From positions 172,915 through 207,708 of the forward strand of contig NW_003123903.1 of the NCBI RefSeq assembly GCF_000003605.2: 34,794 bases of DNA, in the 5' to 3' direction. Positions 11,688-23,089 of this stretch are shown piece after piece (position 1 is the first letter of the stretch; each line of letters opens with the position of its first letter). The position numbers were made by a program, and so were the translations under genes. The notes under the pieces were generated by a model, which saw only the letters and a list, made by a program, of their open reading frames with translations, ran no database searches and was not told the DNA's origin. Origin of the DNA: Saccoglossus kowalevskii. Lineage: Eukaryota > Hemichordata > Enteropneusta > Harrimaniidae.

Positions 11688-13489
11688 AAACAACATTTAT
11701 GGATTGAATACAAGTACAATAGAGTAAACAAAATGAATTTAGTCACTTAAGATTGACACATACATGTTAATAGTAAATATAATATGGAACAATCGGACTT
11801 CTTTGGATCTGCTGCTACCTTTTAGACTCAAGTACTTATTCAAATTTACAAGAGATAGGTGTAATTCCATATAGAATGAATTCAATGTACATTATCAAAT
11901 AATCTTTGTGTGTTGCTTAGTAAACGGTGACTTTTATAAAATATCCGTGCAATATGTGCACGTATTTTCATGATTTATATGCCTGTATGATAAATTTTGT
12001 CAGTTCACTCCTTTTTATGTTTAAAAATTATGATCTGCTCAAAGAAGGAAAGTAAATTTTACCTGTTAATCAACAATACATTTTGCACATTTAAATTTAA
12101 TATCTTTGTTAAATGGACATACAATGTAATGTACACAGCTTAGGTAAAACAAAAATTTCAGGAAAACATGTGGGAACAAGTCATGATATGACATAGTCCC
12201 TGTTGGTTCCATAGTAAACATAACTGAAATTAGTCAGCAATTTTGAACAAATGCATTTTAATATGAGATATGATGTTCATTGCAAAGATTGATTACAATC
12301 AGTCAAAACATGTCAGAAACAAGGCTTCAGAACAGTATTCATTAAAGTTCTTTCATGTGGCTATTTTGAATCGGATCTGAAAAACAAATTATGGTTCCAT
12401 TATGTTCAATGTATGTACCACAAGTTCGAACAATAGCTGAGGTTCAGAATGACAGAAATGTAGATTTCAAATTCTGAGTGACATGACTGGTCAAGGAGTA
12501 TCAGAGATACATGTATGATTCTTGAACAGAATTCAGTAAAACAAAATGGCTGCCAGTTGGCCTATGTGTGAAAACTAAATGTGATTGGTCCAGGCATATC
12601 CATGCAGGAGTAAATCCATAAATCTACTTTTTCAGATTTCATTCAAACAGGGACTAAAAAGATGCAGGTTTACAGGTTGACTTGTACAATTTCAGTGAGT
12701 AATGTAGGGGTGGCTATAGACATAGAGGCCCTGGTTTAGGTTAGATGACAGAAAACTAAAAAAAAGGAAATTTTTGTTTTTAATAAAATAAATCTTGCGA
12801 AACAAAAAAAATTGTCTTACCCCCAAAAAAATATGAACATCATTTGCCGCAGAGGTTATTGATTTAAATGTTATTGAGCCATATTGAGGAGACTACATTT
12901 GTGAGCTAGTGAGTGGTTAATGGGAACAATTATCTAACAATGTTTTTGGGTGAAAACAATATTATTATAATATTTACCACAGAGTGACGATAGAGTTGTT
13001 TCTGCAAACATAAATGGCACACTGTGGTATTGCACTCGTCAGTGGTGCAAAAGTGTAGTGAAACTCCATGTCTTTTATGTATTCATCCAGAGCTAGAGAA
13101 TGTTCAACGCATACGCATTGATTGCTCTTGCACAGACAAGTACATGTAAGCCAGTAATAAAAGGAAAATATTTTGACAAAGAATAGCAATTTGCTGGAAT
13201 GAAAATTGCACAATGTAACAAAGTACCATGAAGATAATATGTACGCGTCTGTGGTCTGATTGATCTGTTTCGTACCCAGAATTCAATGTGTGCTGCATGA
13301 AATCACAGTTAGACATAACTAAACCTCTGGAAACCATGCGGATACGATTTCATGGAAAGATGAGATGCTGAGTGCACTACATTGTAGGTCCTCTTGTTTT
13401 TTTGTAAAGATTAGATGTAATTCAAACATGCAGTATACGACCAATCACCAAACACAGACAGATCAGTATCTGACTTGAAATACATTTTA
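11688..13489. other. AT-rich non-coding DNA
   Basis: No gene can be supported. A short stretch at 12541-12562 (AAAATGGCTGCCAGTTGGCC) matches the core of the roughly 140-bp repeat monomers found at 21.7 and 24.3 kb and may be an isolated fragment. Overlapping minus-strand frames at 12974-13337 have no recognisable domains. Confidence 0.5.
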
Positions 13490-13870
13490 TTATTATACAT
13501 CTGTCACCGTAACGTCATAAGTTACAGCGTGCCGTAATTTTGCGGTATTTTACAGGATATTTTCATCCTACCGTATTAGGAAATATGAATTCCAAATATG
13601 GGATGATTACGCACATAAGCGTCTTCTAATAATAAAAACAAACATGGTTGCCACCAGGGTTTGACCGGACTCCATACAAAGAAGTTTGCTGATTCTGTTC
13701 TAAACTTTTTGGATTTTGGCATTCCCATGATGTATCCTTGGAAGGAAAAGATGTATAATAATACGGTTATTACAAGGATATCTCAAAGTATGCACTCAGA
13801 AAGTATGCCGTCGCATCATCCTCCGTTGCGCGTTAGTCCATACTTCAGCTGTACTATTTTTGTATACTCT
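13490..13870 (+). repeat. dispersed foldback-type element, copy 1
   Basis: This segment matches the reverse complement of 25510-25885. Shared landmarks in order are ACATCTGTCAC near the start, AATAATAAAAACAAACATGG at about 13628, GGATTTTGGCATTCCC at about 13711, GGAAGGAAAAGATG, GGTTATTAC, and AAAGTATGCACTCAG. The copy is strongly diverged and its second inverted arm (13845-13880) is barely recognisable. An open frame of 94 codons at 13661-13945 crosses it. Differences between copies hit all codon positions, so the frame is not evidence of a protein. It is probably a non-autonomous transposon. Confidence 0.65.
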
Positions 13871-14940
13871 CACCTTAGGTTTCTCATGCATAAGATTTCG
13901 ACTGGCATCAAAATAACAAAATACATGTTACGCATATTGGGTTGAAACTAACCCTAGAATTCTATGGTTAAGTCAGTAATATTTTTGTGAGATCTCATAA
14001 TTATGACTTATGCTATTGTTTTAGAGATATTAGAATGGTTAATGTTGTGATAGATTATAAATCAACGTTATATTTTACTTCCAATCACCCAGTAATGCTT
14101 TCTAGCTGTAACGTCGGCATATTTACATTCGTAACGACGTGCTACACATTATATGTGTCGCCAACTATCATACAGTATCAACCACAAATAACTGTGATTA
14201 TTATTAAAAACTTTAAATAAATTTATTCATTCGACTAAAATTAAATTTTCATCCTCAAGTTGTGAAATATGTAGATGCGATAACACAGAAATACAACCAA
14301 CAAAACAGACGCATAAATCCGGCATATGGAGACAAGCAGTTACTTGATATGATTTCATAACAAATTCTTTAATAACTAATTACAGTGAAATAATTACATA
14401 TACTGTATTTTAAATTTCATCATTTTAGAATAGAGGTTCAAAAAAATAGTATAAAGAAAACAAGTAATTATATGCCATTACATGAACGGGGGTATCTATA
14501 CATCCAATGTCCTTTTGAAAGTTTTGAATTGAAAGTACTGTCAGTCACTTAGAACAATGACATAGATGTATTTATTATATACCCTCTTATAGCATATCCT
14601 TTTGTCACCGAAAAATATAATATAACAAAAATATTCCAAATTGGACTGCATTCTATATTTTCATGACCTGCAAATTCCAAACTACAATGCCTATGGTTGC
14701 TAAGCAACTAAAGCTGAAAACTAAGGAGTTTTTTGATCAAATGTTATATTATTAAAAGGGAAAGATTGACAAGACAAGATTATTCAATGTCAAAGTAAAT
14801 TTTCGAAAGTCATAAATTGTTATATGTATGTCAGCTTAGCAGCTGAAAAAGATATATTTAAATTATCCTAAAAAAATACATGTACCACAGATGTTTTAGC
14901 TGCATCAAATCAATCATAATGTTGTTGAAACGTATTATGT
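13871..14940. other. AT-rich non-coding DNA with one X-box-like site
   Basis: No exon or RNA gene is seen. GTTGCTAAGCAAC at 14696-14708 is a 13-bp inverted repeat of RFX type. The rest is A/T-rich sequence with frequent stops. Confidence 0.5.
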
Positions 14941-15074
14941 TTACAAAACCAGCCATGATTGGTTGAAAGTCTTTAGTGATGTCATATTGGTTCCAATTTG
15001 TCCAATTGGAACAGTCGTTTCATGTTACAGCAGGGTAGTAAGTTTTAACCTCATACATGATGAAGAAGATCAAA

Positions 15075-15097
15075 TTATTGGTTGGTTGCCTAGCAAC
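15075..15097. promoter_or_regulatory. X-box GTTGCCTAGCAAC next to inverted CCAAT boxes
   Basis: GTTGCCTAGCAAC (15085-15097) is a perfect palindromic RFX X-box with a one-base spacer. It is preceded directly by ATTGGTTG, an inverted CCAAT (NF-Y) box. Further ATTGG/CCAAT elements lie at about 14958 and 14988-15010, and a CRE-like GTGATGTCAT at 14977-14986. X-box plus CCAAT is a known promoter arrangement (ciliary genes, MHC class II-type promoters). No downstream exon was recognised on either strand, so promoter identity is unproven. Confidence 0.3.
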
Positions 15098-15321
15098 ATT
15101 ATATGGTGCGCGTTTTTGAATTTTTTGAAAATTAATGAACCGTATTGCAAGAATATGGGAACAAAATAGTTTATTGAATACATTCGATTTAATCTGCAAA
15201 GCGTGCAATTTGGCATAAATATACGTTAAAGATCACAGTGACCTCTGATCCCCATGAAAATATATAACACATTTTTGCACCCCTGTGTTACACATAAGAT
15301 CATGCCTGCAATCGATTTCTA

Positions 15322-16051
15322 GACGTCTCAACTCAAAAATTTCTTGACCCAAGACACTTCGCCCCAAATTGGACATCTTGACCAAGACACCCTGGACATC
15401 TCAACCCACCGCATCGATGCAACACTATCTCAATGTGGTGACGCGAACCTCTATCTAGGTCAACGTTGATCAACATCTATTGATTCGAAACAGCGGCCAC
15501 AGAGAGCCTGATCGAACCAATCCTTAAATGCAGTCCAGTGCAATGAACCAATCCAAAAATGTCGAAATTTTCAGGGGTTGCATGCTGTGAAATGAACAAC
15601 GAAAATTGCCACATAACCGCTTCATGTATATAACATTGAATGTTTAGTTTGATGATTGATAAATATACATTAACTGGTAGACTGTTGCTTCCATGTTGTG
15701 TCAATACAAACATGATTTAAACTTGTCTGTTCCAGTGTTTCTTTTTCCTTGCCAACAATATATGGAAATAGCACGCGTGTGTGTGTGCGTTTGCGTGAGC
15801 CAAAGAGGCTGGTGAGACTGTGTCACAACGTGTTCTATTTATTTCCAACACGTGAGGTCGGCGCCTTTGATGGTGTTAATTTTGTTTTTTCATTCGCGAA
15901 ATCTATCACTGGCAGCGTTTTGTCATGACTCACAGCTGAAAGTCCAAGCTGACATTGTTTTGGCTGTAGGTGTAAATGGGTTGAGATGTCTAGATGTAGT
16001 GGGTCAAGTTGTCAATGAAAAACAGGTCGAGAATCTTTTGGGTTGAGATGG
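15322..16051. mobile_element. 730-bp element with long imperfect terminal inverted arms
   Basis: The left arm (15322-15408) and right arm (15977-16051) are inverted copies. Right-arm TGGGTTGAGATGTC, GGGTCAAG and TTTTGGGTTGAGATG match the reverse complement of the left arm in the same order. Each arm is itself made of degenerate GGTYRAGATGTC-like subunits of about 17-20 bp. The interior of about 570 bp holds no transposase; open frames on both strands (15477-15713 minus, 15852-16046 plus) show no domain, and the second runs into the arm. No clear target-site duplication was found. Best read as a non-autonomous or foldback DNA element. Confidence 0.65.
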
Positions 16052-16710
16052 CCATTACCCCTGCTATCTCAGTCACATATGTACAAGATTCAAATGACAA
16101 AGATAAATCGTGACAATGTAATTACTTTCATCTCTTGTCTCATATTAATTTTCGGCAATACGACTTAGACAGGTTTTTGTCAAGTGGTAGTCTACGTTGT
16201 GGTTGAAAACAATCAGGTAGTAAACTAAAAGGTCCGGATCATTGTAAAATATGTTAAGCAATGACAATGGTGGTGAACGATTTAAATGATGGACTAAACA
16301 TATATACATATGAATATGTTATATAATTATAATAATACAGTTTTATTACACCGTAATGAAATTACAAATGCATTTTTGGCTGAAAGTAATGAAAGGTAAG
16401 GTAAAAAGGTAAGTAAAAAACAGAACGTTAAAATAACATAAGATGTTATATAAATGAGTACATCCAAACAAAAACGTAAACAAGGTCAATGACAAAAGCA
16501 TTCAATATCAACCGATTATGTTCATAGCCATTGTTCATGAGGACTATGATAATTCATAATTTATTGTGATTATATGTCTGTCTAAACACGGTGACTGACC
16601 AAAGTCAAATTTTGTTACCATTCAGACAATAAACCTACAAAATTATTTCAATAGTTTTTCAACAATTTTGTTCATTTGGTCGAAAATTAACAAAATTATG
16701 ATAAAAGATT
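16052..16710. other. AT-rich non-coding DNA
   Basis: Between the inverted-arm element and the hairpin-tailed repeat copy nothing coding is seen. The segment just upstream of 16711 (TTTGGTCGAAAATTAACAAA) resembles 28217-28236, so the repeat family may extend outward beyond the limits given here. Confidence 0.45.
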
Positions 16711-17087
16711 GAGATAGCTCCGCTGTTAGCAATGCATGTTTCAATAAAAAAACTGAAGATATCATTAGAAAATGAACAAATCTGAAAGAAGTCTACCTGA
16801 ATACCTACATGTAAAATATCAAAGCAATCAGACTGGCGGTTTTTAACAAGAAATCGAAAATATCACTTTTCACCAAAAATGACAAAAATAATAATCAAAA
16901 TTAGAGAATTAAAGATATCATCACGAAATGAACAAATCTGAGAGAGGTGCCCAAATACACCAAGTATCAAAGCAATAAGAATTGTTGTTTTCAATAAGAA
17001 GTCAAAAAAGTGAAAAATTGACATGAACAATGGACAATCACTCATATGATAAGCTCCGCTCGACAAAGTCGACAGCGGGGCTAAAAA
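16711..17087 (+). repeat. hairpin-tailed dispersed repeat, copy 1
   Basis: The copy starts GAGATAGCTCCGCTGTTAGC and ends in a hairpin at 17052-17082: AGCTCCGCT, CGAC-AAA-GTCG, AGCGGGGCT. The body holds two diverged direct subunits of about 160 bp. Each has GATATCAT, GAAAATGAACAAATCTGA or GAAATGAACAAATCTGA, ATCAAAGCAAT and an AAGAAATCG/AAGAAGTCA segment. Other copies are at 17898-18236, 18232-18308 (tail only) and, inverted, 27759-28051. The minus-strand frame at 16863-17066 is simply this repeat read backwards. Probably a non-autonomous mobile element. Confidence 0.75.
17052..17082. repeat. terminal hairpin of repeat copy 1
   Basis: Outer arms AGCTCCGCT / AGCGGGGCT pair with one mismatch and inner arms CGAC / GTCG close on an AAA loop, with a two-base AC asymmetry. 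The same design recurs at 18197-18231 and 18275-18306, which makes it the diagnostic end of the family. Confidence 0.75.
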
Positions 17088-17897
17088 TTGGAAAACCTTT
17101 GGTGTTAAGAGATGTTTGGTTTACTGCTTAAAATCTTACATCCAATATTACACATCCAATTTGATCGGAAAGAACATACCAAATGATCTTGAATAAGTAA
17201 CGGAAATATCAGACTTCTGAAGACGACATGTTCAGCCATGCAGGGATGAAAATTCCCTAATTACAGGAGCTTCTGATGAAACATAATTTGATACCAAAAT
17301 AAGAATATTATGAAAAATTTAACCAAATTGTACTTTTCAGCGACTGTGTACAAATTTTTATTTGGAGCAAAATTTTATTGTTGTATAAATAATTCCTCAA
17401 ATTCCACACTAATTTTTAATTAAATTAAATTAAATTGAATTTAGAATATGATATTTCTTACAAATTTCTATAAAAAAAAATGTGAATTTGGATCAAGATC
17501 TTCGGATTTCAAACAGATTTATTTTGAGGAAGGTGAAAAATATAATCAATAAAGGTAGTAAAAAAGTATTAAGCTAGATTTGAACTAAGAAGCATTTTAG
17601 AAGATCATTCTTGAATAGTTCTTGGCAGTAATGTTTTAAAGCCTGACTATTTGAATTATGAATTTTAGAAAATTTATTTTATAGTATATTTTTTAAGTTA
17701 AAGATGTAAGCAATATCAATATCAACACTTTTTAAAAAGAATTTTTAATTATGTCATTTTCTGGGATTGCTGCATGGTATTATGGGATACAACTAAGCAG
17801 ACTGTATTATTCACTAAAGTTTGTGAATCATTTAAGATATTTGATGAAACATTAGTTTTGTTTTTTGTGCTACATGGAAACAAGCAGCCTGTTGGCT
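17088..17897. other. AT-rich non-coding DNA between two repeat copies
   Basis: No gene is seen. The 3' end of this stretch (about 17880-17897, CAGCCTGTTGGCTGAG) is shared with the inverted copy at 28034-28050, so the true repeat boundary is probably near 17880. A minus-strand frame of 60 codons at 17749-17931 overlaps the repeat and is not considered real. Confidence 0.5.
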
Positions 17898-18236
17898 GAG
17901 ATAGCTCTGCTGTTAGCAATGCACATTTCAATTAAAGAACTGAAGATATCATTAGAAAATGAACAATATGTATAGTATCAAAGCAATCAGATTTGCTGTT
18001 TTCAACAAGAAGTCGAAAATATTACTTTTTACCAAAAATTACAAAAATATTTATCAAAACTGAAGATATCATCATGAAATGAACAAATCTGAGAGAAAAC
18101 CATCCAAGTTACTTGCATATCAAACTTGAAAACATTCTGACTTGTGGTTTTGAAGAAGAAATTGAAATTGTAAAGTTGACGTCGACGACGGCCGACAGCT
18201 CCACTGTGTTGACTTTGTCGACAGCGGAGCTAAAAA
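17898..18236 (+). repeat. hairpin-tailed dispersed repeat, copy 2
   Basis: This copy has the same order of landmarks as copy 1: GATAGCTCTGCTGTTAGCAATGC, AACTGAAGATATCATTAGAA, ATCAAAGCAATCAGA, CAACAAGAAGTCGAAAATAT, a second GATATCATC...GAACAAATCTGAGAG subunit, and a terminal hairpin at 18197-18231 (AGCTCCACTGT / ACAGCGGAGCT). It is followed immediately by a third tail (18232-18308). Confidence 0.75.
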
Positions 18237-18308
18237 GTTGACACGTTCGCTGACGGACAATCACTCATGTGATATGCTCCGCTCGACAAAGTCGACAGCG
18301 GAGCTGAA
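18232..18308 (+). repeat. hairpin-tailed repeat, copy 3 (tail only)
   Basis: The 3' end only of the family: GACAATCACTCATGTGATA then CTCCGCTCGAC-AAA-GTCG-ACAGCGGAG. It closely matches the copy 1 tail (GGACAATCACTCATATGATA then the hairpin). It abuts the hairpin of copy 2, so two tails lie head-to-tail with no body between them, suggesting insertion beside, or deletion within, a tandem pair. Confidence 0.7.
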
Positions 18309-18385
18309 AGGAACAGGCAACAACAACACAGATCAAATGCAGAATTAATCCTTTGAATGTCTGTATACATGTAACAATGGGCATA

Positions 18386-18420
18386 GTAACACCTGGTAAC
18401 ACCTGGCAACACCTGGTAAC
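18386..18420. repeat. 10-bp tandem repeat GTAACACCTG, 3.5 copies
   Basis: Units are GTAACACCTG, GTAACACCTG, GCAACACCTG and GTAAC. Each full unit contains CACCTG, the Snail/ZEB/E-protein type E-box (CAGGTG on the minus strand), so three sites sit exactly one helical turn apart. Confidence 0.85.
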
Positions 18421-21400
18421 ATTATATTATATACCAACCTATGGTAAACAAAAATATGATACAGCAGCTGGTTTGGCTTGGTTAATATAGGTAACAAAAA
18501 GCTAACACTGCTAAAACGGAGGTCACATAAATTCCATACAAGGTGCCAACATATTTATTGTCAACTTGTTGTAAAAATTTAAATAAAAGCTCCTTCACAT
18601 TTTGATATGACAGTGTATTGATGACAGTCAGATGACAGACTTTGGGACCACAATTAGCCACAGCAATTTCAGATTTGATACAGATACTCTTTTGTTATAA
18701 ATAAGCTTGTAATAAAGCAAATATCCAGTATGTGTTCAAAGGTTTCAGTGATACGCTTGTGATGAAACAAGTATGGGCTCAGCCAGACACATGTACATTA
18801 CCTGGTAACGAATGAACTTTCACCTCTATTATATCATATAGGCATTACCAAAAATAATTTTGAGTCAATATGTTAGCAATGAGACTTAGGTAGATGAACG
18901 TGCTGCATGCAAATGAACTAAGAAAGAGATTATTCAATGACATTGTTTCATTGGAATTAACCTTAATTTGCTTAATTTGGTTATACATCAACAGTGATTT
19001 ATTTGACAAATTGATCTAGACAGTTATAACTGCCAGGCTTAGTACCAAGTATGAAACTTGCTACTAGCAGATTTATCACCGACATACTTTTGCTGTGATT
19101 GCATGTAATTTCAATTATTTAGCATAATTGCGGCACAGTGCAGAAACGAGTTTAACCAAGCGGAAGTAACACGACCGTGGTATGCTTTAAAGGATCCCTT
19201 GACGGAAGACAAAATTAAATAAGTGTTTGCAGCTCAACTGAAGCAAATTTCAAAGTCTCCCGTTAAATGAATGGAAAAAAGTCAAATGGAATAAATTAAC
19301 ACTAAGTATCAGATTAAACTAGAACGAATGCTTAATAAAGTTCCAAAGCGCTGTTAATCTTGTTGAAATGCCAGCCGACCATGACCCTCACACGGCTGTA
19401 TGTGAGAGGTTAATTACAGATAGAAGTATTTTTCACACAGAAAGAACATACTTCACACAATTCCCTGAGCAATTCACAACCTGGAATCTAGTGACCCCTA
19501 TGAGCTACCAACAATAACAAATGAGCTGGCCTTGTAGGCATTTGGAAAACGTTCTGGATGTTTATTTGTCATGGTTTATAAAAGTATGCACAAAATGAAT
19601 ATGAATTATTTTTATTATATGACATGATTGCTACTGAATTTTAATAATGTTTGTGTACAATAAAATTATTAATCACATCGGCTAAACGTTGTGATGAACC
19701 TAAAAGTAAAGGTGTACGAGATTTGTCTTATCACAAATGCATTGGGTCATCCAAACTGCGCTACAAGCAACAGGTGGTGATGTCTGCCGCTTACATTTTG
19801 TGCTGGAAGCATCTACGTCTTGTCTGTTTTTTTGTAGTTTGCGAGGCTAGTTGATCATGCTTGAAGTAAGTAAACAGGAAGCCAGGACGGGAAGTCAAAC
19901 ACCACCGCACAATAACTGAGGCCAGCGACTCATTTGCATATAACATCAACAGTGACTTATCAGTCAAAATGCATCGTAAATAAACTTTCGGGATTTTTAA
20001 TCACATACACATGCCTTGGTTCCCTATATTTTAAAATTTATTTTTGAGTAGGTTCCAGCATTGACAATGCTCCGAAATTTTAACACTATCTAGCCAAGAC
20101 TGTCTGGGTAAGGAAAAGCAAAAAAAAATTCAATTTGAGTGTCCACGAACCTGCATCTATACCTTAAATAGTCTGACAGCATCACAACAAAAAAATCAAT
20201 TTGTAAAAAAATCCACTGTCAGATATTATTTTCTCTGGCTAAAGATAGAGGTATGAAAAACATCAGAAAAAATAGATATTTAATATTTTCACAGAATTTT
20301 TTCCTTATCCAGATAAAATATAAATATATCAACACAGCACATTACTGAATAGTTAAATATATGGAACAGCGGAACCAGCGGTGAATAAGTATTATAAAGA
20401 TAAGTTTAGAAAATTATTCAGCTTTAATGTAATAAAATATGTAATAGATTACATGAAAAACAATTTACGGAAGATTGTGCCCCTTAATACAAAACTCTCA
20501 CAAATGATTGCTCATTAAAATGTGCCATACTTTGGAATATGCGCATTTGAAGTGGAATATAAGCGTTAAATTGTCCAGTTAATAATGACGTATTTTGTAA
20601 AATGAAATTGAATTTTTGTAGCTAATTTTTCTAAACGAAGTGTCTCTATAAATAGTCAATATTTTCTAAATTCTAGTCAACAATGTTGTCAGTACGGTTT
20701 ATAATTAAATCAGTAAAGCCGAAAAGAGCTCAGTGAAGCCATGATAAAATAATTGGAACACCCAACTGAGACTGTGATTGACTTTGTTTCTCATTTTTAC
20801 ACTAGAATTATTGATTATGCAGGATATACATCAATAAGATTACAATGGATGCACAATCGTCATGGTAACGTATCAAACATCAACTCGTATAGTTTTGTGG
20901 GTGTCATGAACCTTGAATGGTTAATTGGGTAAATTGACGTTTATTCCTTTATCAGAACATAGCCTAACATAGCTTATACTGACCTAATTAAAGTTAATAC
21001 ATCGACTTTACATTCGTTGATCCGATTAATTGTAAGGGCTTATCCTTAAACCAACAAGATATGTTTTCTTAATGCTTTCACCTTTCACTCAATATACTGT
21101 AAATTAAAATATTTAAAATGTCACATGACCAGACAATATTATTTTCACAGTTGATGCAGTTTACAGCATACAAACATACAAAGCAAGAATAAACAAAAAT
21201 TACTTGTTTTTATTGATTTTGATTCTAATTTGTAAATAACGTCAATAATTCATCTGCAATATGTGACCTTATCCTCCTCTTCACCCTGACAGTTTATGGT
21301 CAATATCATTATCAAAAGGGCAGCCGATTTAAAGATTAACTTCACAATGTATAAATAGATCTTCATGTTGAACACGATCTACACTTAAAATGTTTGAATT

Positions 21401-21665
21401 GAATATATCAATACATGAAGAGTTGAGTGTCAAGCAAGATAATAGAAAAGAATACAATCATTTTCCCCGCTATATATTTGTACAGTTTGATGATGTAAGC
21501 TTTGAATACTGCAGTAAACTTTTTTTTTTCACATTTTTACCAAAATTTGAATCAAAACCTGTACCCAATACCAAATTACATCTATTTGGTCCAAAATTAT
21601 CCACATACAATATAGAAGAAGTCATTGTTAATGGCATAGTCTCCGTTAGAATTAGGGAAATTTTA
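18421..21665. other. AT-rich non-coding DNA
   Basis: No coding region, RNA gene or repeat array can be supported. A plus-strand frame at 19651-19854 lies in a slightly more GC-rich stretch but shows no recognisable domain. The frame of 117 codons at 21390-21743 is the longest non-satellite frame in the window; its last codons lie in the repeat starting near 21670 and it shows no known domain, so it is not annotated as a gene. Confidence 0.5.
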
Positions 21666-21669
21666 TTCA

Positions 21670-22265
21670 TGCAAACCGACAAATTCTGCCAAAGATACCA
21701 TATTTTCAAAAAAACAAGATGGATTCCAGTCAGCCATCTTTGATCTGACTATGGAACAAACTGAAATTGACATGTATTCCTATATGTATATGTACCAAAT
21801 ATGATTGAAAAAGGTTCCTCAGCCATGGAGATATAGTAATATGGTCAAAAAGCAAGATGGCCGCAAGTCATTGATCTTACTGTAATCAAATTGTCATGGA
21901 CATGTAATCTAAAATGTATTTACCAAATTTGAACAAAAACTGACAAAGCACACATAAGATACCACATTTCCAAAAACAAAATGGCTGCCAGTTGGCTATC
22001 TTTGATCTGATTGTAAAACGAATCACCATAGACATGTATACTAACATGTATAAAGTATGTACGAAATATGAACAAAAACGAACAAAACATGCATAAGATA
22101 CCGCATTTTCAAAAAACAAAATGGCCAGTCAGCCATCTTGGATTGAATCAGTAAACCACTACATGTGCATATGTCCCAAATAAAGTAATAGGCACAAGCA
22201 AAGCATGAGCAGATTTGGTCCACAGGGTTCTAAAATATGACTCCCGACAAACGGGCGAACATGGA
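21670..22265 (+). repeat. ~140-bp monomer repeat family, locus 1 (degenerate)
   Basis: A core motif CAARATGG (with CCAGTYRGCCATCTTTGATC following in the better copies) recurs at about 21715, 21853, 21977 and 22117, spaced 124-140 bp. Between cores lie GACATGTAT-rich segments and GAACAAAAACTGACAAAGCA-like segments. The end (TAAACCACTACATGTGCATA, GGTCCACAGGGTTCT, then CCCGACAAACGGGCG) matches the end of each unit at locus 2. Degenerate tandem array within a probable non-autonomous element. Open frames here are repeat artefacts. Confidence 0.7.
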
Positions 22266-22789
22266 TCAAATGGGAACTAAAAATATATTTGTATATGAAA
22301 AACAGGTGAAATGTTGCAATATATTTTGGCGGCAAATATTGTGGTGCTCAAATGGTTGAGGGCATTCCTGAGGACGAAAATCAACAAGATTCCCTGTCTT
22401 AAAGAAATGGAAAAATATATCATCGCTAAAAAATCTCATTTTAGTGTAATTAACAGATTTGTGTTGGAAAACGATTTGCAGTATGAGCATAACATCACTA
22501 AGATAACATCAAATGGAAAATAACAGAAAAAAATCGTGAGTGACCTAATTTGAACTGACCCGAAATTAATCACTTTTATGGGCCTGATATATCTGATATA
22601 TATTCTATATTGTACCACAACCCTCACCCTCACACCTACCCTCCATTGCTTCTTTAATTAATTGTATATGCCTTTCTTGAGGACACCTACAATGGACATG
22701 TATAGTTATATTTATATCTTGACGGGGGGGGGGGGTCGTTATACAAATATGATAACAGCATAGCATTATTTTATGTACTTTGATAAGTT
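22266..22789. other. AT-rich non-coding DNA with poly(G) tract
   Basis: No gene is supported; overlapping frames on both strands (22266-22633) have no domain. A 12-base G run (22734-22745) and a short ACCCTCAC-rich stretch (about 22618-22640) are the only low-complexity items. Confidence 0.45.
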
Positions 22790-22894
22790 TGTCAGGTTTG
22801 TTATTTTTTTCTTGCTTTTTTTTCACATCTGTATTGCATTTTATTCAAAATCCTAAAACGATACAAATGCAATAAAGATTATTATTATTATTAC
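22790..22894 (+). mobile_element. possible 3' tail of a non-LTR retrotransposon
   Basis: A T-rich stretch with TGTATTGCATTTTATTC is followed by ATACAAATGCAATAAAG (AATAAA at 22871-22876) and then (ATT)n to about 22893. A 3' untranslated end finishing in AATAAA and an ATT microsatellite is typical of CR1/L2-like LINE tails in animals. No reverse transcriptase or endonuclease reading frame is present upstream, so at most a 5'-truncated insertion. Confidence 0.4.
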
Positions 22895-23089
22895 AAGAGA
22901 ATTAGGGGGTGGAAAGTTTGAGAGTTTGAATTATGGTGAGGGAAGGTGTGAAATGAAAAGTGCCTTTCCAAGTATTGTTGATGATGTTGAACTGATCAGT
23001 ACCCAGCTTAAAATCTTATATGGAATATAGTACAATGATAAAAAAATTCAAATGAGACTAATAGCTGCAGTATAAACATAGTAGAGAAA

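Noticed and set aside
13661-13945. Frame with a peptide similar to one at 25515-25703 (minus strand)
   Set aside because: Both lie in copies of one repeat; the differences fall in all three codon positions with no bias to the third, so conservation is at DNA level.
16863-18412. Two minus-strand frames sharing the peptide SSGAYHMSDCP
   Set aside because: The shared peptide is the reverse reading of the hairpin-tailed repeat tail, present in copies 1 and 3.
21390-21743. Plus-strand frame of 117 codons
   Set aside because: No recognisable domain, its end lies in the repeat family starting near 21670, and an open minus-strand frame overlaps it, as expected in low-complexity AT-rich DNA.
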